Of a stretch of DNA of 64,000 nt, positions 58,301 through 64,000 are shown one piece after another. The DNA comes from Polyodon spathula (taxonomy: Eukaryota; Chordata; Actinopteri; Acipenseriformes; Polyodontidae). Positions within the stretch are counted from its first letter, which is position 1; every line of letters begins with the position of its first letter. A program made the translations under genes and the position numbers. The notes beneath the pieces were generated by a model. That model was not told the origin of the DNA, did not search any database, and saw only the letters and a list, made by a program, of their open reading frames with translations. Location of the stretch: NCBI RefSeq assembly GCF_017654505.1, contig NC_054572.1, forward strand, positions 2,607,583 through 2,671,582, in the 5' to 3' direction.

Positions 58301-59244
58301 TCTGTATCTTTGTACTTCTGCCATCTTTTTCCATAACATAGTAACCCTTTGTTTGCCATATTTTTTTTAACATGCTTTATCTTGTCTCTCTGTGATTTAC
58401 AATGCTTCCCTATGCTATACCATGCTTTCACTGTGGTTTATTTCACTTTATTTCTGTTCTTTTACTGTGGGAATCTTTTCTAAGGGTGATGGTGTGACAG
58501 TGTTGCTGTTTTGTTTTCTAAGGGTGATGGTGTGACAGTGTTGCTGTTTTGTTTTCTAAGGGTGGTGGTATGGCAGTGTTGCAGTTTTGTTTTCTAAGGG
58601 TGATGGTGTGACAGTGTTGCTGTTCTTTGTTTTCTAAGGGTGATGGTGTGACAGTGTTGCTGTTTTGTTTTCTAAGGGTGATGGTGTGACAGTGTTGCTG
58701 TTTTGTTTTCTAAGGGTGGTGGTGTGGCAGTGTTGCAGTTTTGTTTTCTAAGGGTGATGGTGTGACAGAGTTGCAGTTCTTTGTTTTCTAAGGGTGATAG
58801 TGTGACAGTGTTGCTGTTTTGTTTTCTAAGGGTGATGGTGTGACAGTGTTGCTGTTCTTTGTTTTCTAAGGGTGGTGGTGTGACAGTGTTTCTGTTTTGT
58901 TTGCTAAGGCTGATGGTGTGACAGTGTTGCTGTTTTGTTTTCTAAGGGTGACAGTGTTTCTTTTCTTTGTTTTCTAAGGGTGATGGTGTGACAGTGTTGC
59001 TGTTTTGTTTTCTAAGGGTGATGGTGTGACAGTGTTGCTGTTCTTTGTTTTCTAAGGGTGATGGTGTGACAGTGTTGCTGTTCTTTGTTTTCTAAGGGTG
59101 ATGGTGTGACAGTGTTGCTGTTCTTTGTTTTCTAAGGGTGGTGATGTGACAGTGTTGCTGTTCTTTGTCCCCCAGGTGCTGGGCATGTCATTTGCCATGA
59201 CTCTGTACTGTCACGTTTCCAAATCCGGCGACTCTTCCCACTGA
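55315..59244 (+). CDS. CD53-like tetraspanin
   Basis: Four-pass plasma-membrane protein that would organise leukocyte receptor microdomains if CD53-like. Seven coding exons, every junction in phase 0: 55315-55377, 55968-56156, 56664-56738, 56887-56988, 57566-57670, 58102-58185 and 59176-59244 (687 nt, 228 aa). The start MSQSCLKFLKYALIMFNFIF, then LCGGIILGLGIYLM, matches the CD53/CD37 group. TM1 is about 10-33, TM2 52-76, TM3 84-105 and TM4 193-218. After TM2 comes GSLKENKCLL, a tetraspanin signature. The large loop has CCG (146-148), CC (163-164), C169 and C180, so six cysteines, and N-glycosylation sites at N129 and N156. The closest remembered protein is CD53 (GCMGSIKENKCLL, VLGMSFALTL). 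I leave the symbol empty because fish have several CD53-like genes. Confidence 0.92.
55399..55505. repeat. 53-bp direct repeat, 2 copies
   Basis: TGATTGCATGCCATGTGACT and its following 30 bases occur twice in tandem, just after the first coding exon of the tetraspanin gene, with a few changes. Confidence 0.8.
56385..56580. repeat. Short tandem repeat in tetraspanin intron
   Basis: Units containing CTGCACAGCAATCAGACCTG and CTGGTCCTGTCACTTGTGCA repeat about four times with length differences. Confidence 0.8.
57186..57410 (+). mobile_element. tRNA-derived SINE in tetraspanin intron 4
   Basis: Starts GGAGGCTGTGTGGTCCAGTG (A-box TGGTCCAGTG), with B-box GGTTCAAATCC, then a body with GTAAGTGACTCTGCAGCTGA and a tail GCGCTATATAAAGATTATTA. 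It is the same family as the minus-oriented copy at 14098-14330. Confidence 0.88.
58330..58445 (+). repeat. Dispersed GCATGGTAAAGC-type repeat, copy 5
   Basis: ACATGCTTTATCTTGTCTCT, TGTGATTTACAATGCTTCCC and TATACCATGCTTTCACTGTG match copies 2 and 4. It lies in the last intron of the tetraspanin gene. Confidence 0.6.
58474..59165 (+). repeat. 38-42-bp minisatellite of splice-acceptor-like units, about 18 copies
   Basis: The unit reads TTTTCTAAGGGTGATGGTGT, GACAGTGTTGCTGTTTTG or GACAGTGTTGCTGTTCTTTG. The genuine last acceptor (GTTGCTGTTCTTTGTCCCCC then AG|GTGCTGG at 59175) is the 3'-most unit in altered form, so every unit carries a T-rich stretch ending in AAG|GGTG. The array fills the end of the last intron. 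Confidence 0.92.
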
Positions 59245-60480
59245 GCGATGAAGAAGTGCGTTATCACTTCCCTCTTCTCCTCCTCTCCCCTCCCCGAGTA
59301 CAGCCAAGGAGAATGAAGAAGAGCTCCCGACCCCCTATCACTTTTCAAGGACTGGCTGTCGAGCCCTCGCTGAATGGTGGAGTTACTCATTAGAACAGTC
59401 ATCTCCTCCAAACCCGAAAACAGAACCAGACTCAGATTTCACTTTGTCCTTGGCGACGCTGTCAACAAGTGGGTTTACTCCCAATGAAAATATTTTTGGT
59501 CAAGTCCCCCTACTCAGGGAAAACATAACCTCCTCTCCCTTACCCGACAACTCCTTGTGATCATTCCCCATCTCGTTATCATTTCCTGGCTTGTTCAAAA
59601 CCTTAACCCAAACAGAGACTGATGAACACACACAATCACACTCAATCGGCTGGTCAAAAGTAATTTCAGAAGGGCAATTAAAATGATTGTAATGCAGGAA
59701 TAGGGCTCCTCTGAACGCGGTCAAACAGGCGGTAAATACAGTATAATCGTAAATCTCGACTAGTCATCTTTGTATTACTTTAGTATAAATACATGTTAAT
59801 TTGGATTCATATGTTGTTTTTTTCTGACTTTATGTAAACGAAAAGACACACATTTGCCTGTTTTCCCATTGGAAATAGTGATATGTTGAAATATCACTAT
59901 CCTGGTCACAAAAGCAAAGTCTGTGGGGAATAATAGCCATTTTCTATACTTTTGAGGCATAAGCAATTAAGAAATAACACTTACTACCCAGGAACAAAAA
60001 TTGTGTTACATAGTGTTAGCAATGTGAAGTTGTTTCTTGTTCATTTCAGAATTGTAAATTGAGTTTTTCCCACCAGTCAGACAAAAATAACGTTGGATAA
60101 ACGTTTGGACTAAATAACACATTGAGAAACAGTGTTGCAAGAACACAAGAGGTGGTTGCCAATGACTTATTGTCAAAACTTCGTCTGATTTGCTAATGAC
60201 GTATTTTTAGCACAGCTTTCTGCTTTGAGAGAACTGATAACCTTGTGTCAAAACAAGTTGAAAACTCTCCAATGAACTGCGACTTACGCTTTGAAAGATA
60301 AAAAATAAAAAGAAAGCCAACAAATGATACAGAATCCTGAATTTGTTAATAATGTAACTAGTTATTTTGCTATGATGCTGCAATATTAAATATTAATGAA
60401 TGATCTGTAAAATGAAATACAATGATTATTCTATCACTGCAAATGATGTGCCGGGGCATTCGTAGACACATTTAAAGATA
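59245..60480. other. Tetraspanin 3' UTR and AT-rich spacer
   Basis: After the tetraspanin TGA (59242-59244) the sequence continues as a probable 3' UTR; no clear AATAAA is close by, so its end is uncertain. The minus-strand open frames at 59211-59411 and 59500-59724 are not supported as genes. Confidence 0.4.
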
Positions 60481-60525
60481 TAAGCAATATAGAACTGAAG
60501 ACTGCCAGGCACTAAACTGTGAGGG

Positions 60526-61868
60526 TCTAGTGCTGAGGACCGCACAGCTCAGGGGTGTGAGGGTGTAGTGCTGAGGACCGCACAGCTCAGGGGTGTGAGG
60601 GTGTAGTGCTGAGGACTGCACAGCTCAGAGGTGTGAGGGTGTAGTGTGTTGAGGACACACAGCTCAGGGGTGTGAGGGTGTAGTGCTGAGGACTACACAG
60701 CTCAGAGTTGTGAGGGTGTAGTGCTGAGGACACACAGCTCAGGGGTGTGAGGGTGTAGCGCTGAGGACTGCACAGCTCAGGGGTGTGAGGGTGTAGTGCT
60801 GAGGACTGCACAGCTCAGAGGTGTGAGGGTGTAGTGTGTTGAGGACACACAGCTCAGGGGTGTGAGGGTGTAGTGCTGAGGACTGCACAGCTCAGAGTTG
60901 TGAGGGTGTAGTGTGTTGAGGACACACAGCTCAGGGGTGTGAGGGTGTAGTGTGCTGAGGACACACAGCTGAGGGGTGTGAGGGTGTAGTGCTGAGGACA
61001 CACAGCTCAGGGGTGTGAGGGTGTAGTGCGCTGAGGACACAGCTCAGGGGTGTGAGGGTGTAGTGTGCTGAGGACACACAGCTCAGCGGTGTGAGGGTGT
61101 ACTGCTGAGGACACACAGCTCAGGGGTGTGAGGGTGTAGCGCTGAGGACACACAGCTCAGGGGTGTGAGGGTGTAGTGCGCTGAGGACACACAGCTCAGG
61201 GGTGTGAGGGTGTAGCGCTGAGGACACACAGCTCAGGGGTGTGAGGGTGTAGCGCTGAGGACACACAGCTCAGGGGTGTGAGGGTGTAGCGCTGAGGACA
61301 CACAGCTCAGGGGTGTGAGGGTGTAGCGCTGAGGACACACAGCTCAGGGGTGTGAGGGTGTAGCGCTGAGGACACACAGCTCAGGGGTGTGAGGGTGTAG
61401 CGCTGAGGACACACAGCTCAGGGGTGTGAGGGTGTAGCGCTGAGGACACACAGCTCAGGGGTGTGAGGGTGTAGCGCTGAGGACACACAGCTCAGGGGTG
61501 TGAGGGTGTAGCGCTGAGGACACACAGCTCAGGGGTGTGAGGGTGTAGCGCTGAGGACACACAGCTCAGGGGTGTGAGGGTGTAGCGCTGAGGACACACA
61601 GCTCAGGGGTGTGAGGGTGTAGCGCTGAGGACACACAGCTCAGGGGTGTGAGGGTGTAGCGCTGAGGACACACAGCTCAGGGGTGTGAGGGTGTAGTGTG
61701 CTGAGGACACACAGCTCAGGGGTGTGAGGGTGTAGCGCTGAGGACACACAGCTCAGGGGTGTGAGGGTGTAGCGCTGAGGACACACAGCTCAGGGGTGTG
61801 AAGGTGTAGCGCTGAGGACACACAGCTCAGGGGTGTGAGGGTGTAGCGCTGAGGACTGCACAGCATAC
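60526..61868. repeat. 37-bp minisatellite, about 36 copies
   Basis: The unit starts GCTGAGGACACACAGCTCAG and ends GGGTGTGAGGGTGTAGC. The 5' third is variable (GACTGCACAG, GTGTGTTGAGG), while the 3' two thirds is almost uniform (TAGCGCTGAGG), consistent with recent spread of one variant. Minus-strand open frames (SCVSSALHPHTPEL type) are artefacts. Confidence 0.97.
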
Positions 61869-61869
61869 T

Positions 61870-63250
61870 GCCCCCACACTTTCAGTGCAGATAAAAGGGA
61901 AGACTAAAATTAGAACAAACGAACAGCTCCTTTTTAAAGTTTGGTTTCTACTGTTTCTCAGTCCTTTAAAAAGACCATCTGAGCTACCAGGAAACAGTGA
62001 TGTCAGCTTAGGGAGATTCCAGACATGAATACATACATAAAAATAAATAAAAAAAAAAAAAAGGTTCTTGGTAGAGTCTGTGGTGTTGTTTCAGATATAG
62101 AGCTCATTATATCATTCAATCCAAACCAGTGTTTTAATCACCTGACCATACAGAGCGCTCTGGGTTAGCTGTGCGTGAAAACTAGAGAAGTCTACAGCAC
62201 AGATTTTAAAACCCTTTTAAAAATACTAGAAGAAACTCAACACAAACGTGTGGACTAGAAGTCTTTCTCAGTGCTTTCATTACTTCGGCTTCTTTTAGCG
62301 TTTCTAAAATGAATCACTATCGAGAGATCAACAGTTATGGAGAATTGCACAGTCCTATCAACAAGCAGCCACAGCAGCATGTTTAATCATCTGTCTCTAA
62401 TCTGTCAGCTTTACAAATATGTACAAAACATACAAAAAAAAAAACAATTAAATTAAATTAAATTAAATTAAAAAGGAGAAACTGCATAGAACAGACAAAA
62501 AAAAACTATGTACAATATTGCACAACTCTTAGGAATTTTAACAATTAGTACCAAACACTTTAAAAGGTGGCTCAGTTGAAAAAACTATTATAGAAACAAT
62601 AAACAAAATGATAAATTAATGGCGAGAACAACGCTGCCTAATTATTACATACAACAAAAAGAACTACATTAGAACTGTAACTTGCAGGGCTTTTACTTAC
62701 TGTATATGTACCAGGCAGTGTTTAACCATTTGGGAAAGTAATACTGTAACACAGAGAAACAGCCTTCTGTCTGTCTGTCTGTTTATCTATGTATCAGACA
62801 TCGGTTTGCATACATTTATTTCCCCCTTGTAAAAACAATACAAACATGATAGCTGTCATACTTCTTCTGGATAGAACATGACCAATGGTCGTAGTTCCAG
62901 AAAATTCAGCATACCATTTTTTGCAGGGCATAAATCAAATGCAGCCTGCCTGAATGTTTAAAAGCAGACCTCAGGTCCCTCTGTAAGAAATGTGATGTGT
63001 GTGACTCCCACACGGCCCCAAAGAGGCTCAGGTGAGGAGGCTGTTCCACAGTCAGCGTGCTGCAGCCTGAAGCAGGGATTTCTGGCTGAATCATTTCCCA
63101 CTTTTTGAAAACACCCCTGAAGTGAAAAGCCCTAGAGGTCGCAATGTGGTCTCTTTAGTGCAAAGCAAACATTTTAGTGCCTCAGTAAATGTGCAGTAAT
63201 TGTAATCTGAGTCGTTGTAGCATCCCTGAAAAACATATTGAAATGAAGCA
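61870..63250. other. AT-rich spacer, probable 3' UTR side of the minus-strand gene
   Basis: I see no exon. It contains an A-rich tract near 62050, an (AATTA)n stretch at about 62446-62472 and a GTCTGTCT run near 62770. Part of it is likely the 3' UTR of the gene whose last coding exon is at 63364-63573. Confidence 0.4.
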
Positions 63251-63252
63251 TG

Positions 63253-63295
63253 TCACACACGCACGCACGCACACACGCACGCACACGCACACACA
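63253..63295. repeat. (CACG/CA)n microsatellite
   Basis: CACGCACG mixed with CACACA, about 40 bp. Confidence 0.9.
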
Positions 63296-63363
63296 GTTCT
63301 GCCAGGGCAGTCAGGGACTGGCTTCGGCTCTGTGCACGGTTTCACACAGCCGCCCCGTCTATG

Positions 63364-63573
63364 CTACACGATCGTCTCCTTGTAGGACGGGTGGTAGATT
63401 GCATGCATTCTGGAGGCTAGGGTCTGGAGGAGGTCGTGAGACAGGCTCTCGTCCCCTGCAGTACCATCCACGCCCAGCAGGAGGTGCCGGAAGGAGCTCA
63501 CTTCCAGCAGGGCAGGCATGTTTTTCAGAAAGTATCCCTCGCAGAACACCTTCAGCTTGGAGGCCTTGTACAG
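63364..63573 (-). CDS. Last coding exon of an unidentified minus-strand gene (BTB-family-like)
   Basis: On the minus strand a TTGCTTCCAG acceptor opens a 210-nt frame (69 codons and TAG at 63364-63366). It begins LYKASKLKVFCEGYFLKNMP and continues ALLEVSSFRHLLLGVDG, and it ends HAIYHPSYKETIV. The first helix pair (KLKVFCEGYFLKNM) resembles the post-BTB helices of BTB/POZ proteins (LKxxCExxLxxNL). Codon use is clearly coding (GC-rich third positions), unlike the surroundings. The exon is complete at its 3' end; upstream exons would lie beyond the window or in the last 0.4 kb, where I could not find one. CPNE5, which follows RAB44 in mammals, is not what this encodes. The gene is not identified. 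Confidence 0.7.
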   Translation of the reverse strand: MYKASKLKVFCEGYFLKNMPALLEVSSFRHLLLGVDGTAGDESLSHDLLQTLASRMHAIYHPSYKETIV

Positions 63574-63580
63574 CTGGAAG

Positions 63581-63616
<36 letters not shown>
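63574..63616. repeat. (CAAT)n microsatellite next to a splice acceptor
   Basis: About ten CAAT tetranucleotides directly upstream (minus strand) of the acceptor of the 63364-63573 exon. They form the intron end, where a pyrimidine tract would be expected; on the minus strand they read as ATTG repeats, moderately T-rich. Confidence 0.9.
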
Positions 63617-63618
<2 letters not shown>

Positions 63619-64000
63619 CTTCATTAAAAAAGCTAATGTTAGGGTAAAAGGGCAGGGCTTAGTGGATTGCTTGTGCTGTTAAATGCAGAGTAGAGACCTA
63701 TACAGAGAAGATGACATTCCCAAACAGGTGCAGGAGGGCCACGAGGTACAGCAATGAGTGCTAGTATAGAACTATTTGAATTAAAAGAGTAAGCAGCGAG
63801 GTTGCAAAAAATATAGATAGAATGAAAAGAAAACGTACAGGTCCATTATTTAAACAGTTGTTGCAGCCCGTGGGGACGTGCAATGCTATATTTTTCACAA
63901 CCCTGCTGCTTACTCTTTAAGGTCAGAAAGAACCCCTCCAAAGGGAAGTGAGTTTAGCCGTCTAACAGAGAACACTTTACTGACTGTACACCGTCAAAAC
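63617..64000. other. Window end, no feature seen
   Basis: AT-rich sequence, presumably an intron of the minus-strand gene. No exon or element could be supported. Confidence 0.4.

Overview
The window is vertebrate nuclear DNA, most likely from a ray-finned fish. Genes are split by GT-AG introns, there are long micro- and minisatellite arrays, and tRNA-derived SINEs carry tails of a fish type. The gene order SRSF3 - CDKN1A - RAB44 is the conserved vertebrate block known from human 6p21. A non-teleost such as a sturgeon, paddlefish or gar is possible, but that rests only on the general look of the repeats. There are no prokaryotic features.

Layout. 1-6.6 kb: repeat-rich flank with two weak candidate exons on the minus strand (1232-1551). 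6.7-13.6 kb: complete SRSF3 (164 aa), including its conserved poison cassette exon (10635-11083). 13.6-23.1 kb: intergenic, with SINEs, a 27-bp array, a GC-rich GGGTC array bounded by exact direct repeats, a TATA box and a 38-bp array. 23.1-26.6 kb: complete CDKN1A (p21, 123 aa) with a perfect PIP-box/degron and upstream p53 half-sites. 26.6-30.0 kb: a LINE relic and a hAT-like MITE. 30.0-43.9 kb: RAB44, for which I could reconcile 22 coding exons in phase (1219 aa): repeated N-terminal EF-hand modules, a coiled coil and a C-terminal Rab GTPase. 43.9-48.5 kb: intergenic with a 44-bp array. 48.5-59.25 kb: a CD53-like tetraspanin (228 aa) on the plus strand, with a probable non-coding first exon and a first intron full of repeats. 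59.25-64 kb: a 37-bp array and the last coding exon of an unidentified minus-strand gene, perhaps of the BTB family.

The most unusual features are in RAB44. Its N-terminal EF-hand exons have been amplified into about five modules, using a chimeric exon that joins the start of a downstream exon to the first exon. Most copies have lost their calcium ligands. A roughly 830-codon Glu/Lys-rich linker stays in one frame with the Rab domain but carries six in-frame stops and a local frameshift, while an intact splice pair skips it. A GC-AG intron also fits. In the tetraspanin gene, the last intron holds a minisatellite whose units are copies of the 3' splice-site region itself.

The genes are neighbours, not an operon: SRSF3 is a splicing factor, p21 a cell-cycle inhibitor, RAB44 a large Rab of granulocyte-type cells and the tetraspanin a probable leukocyte membrane protein. 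All exon models were read by eye and no alignment was run.
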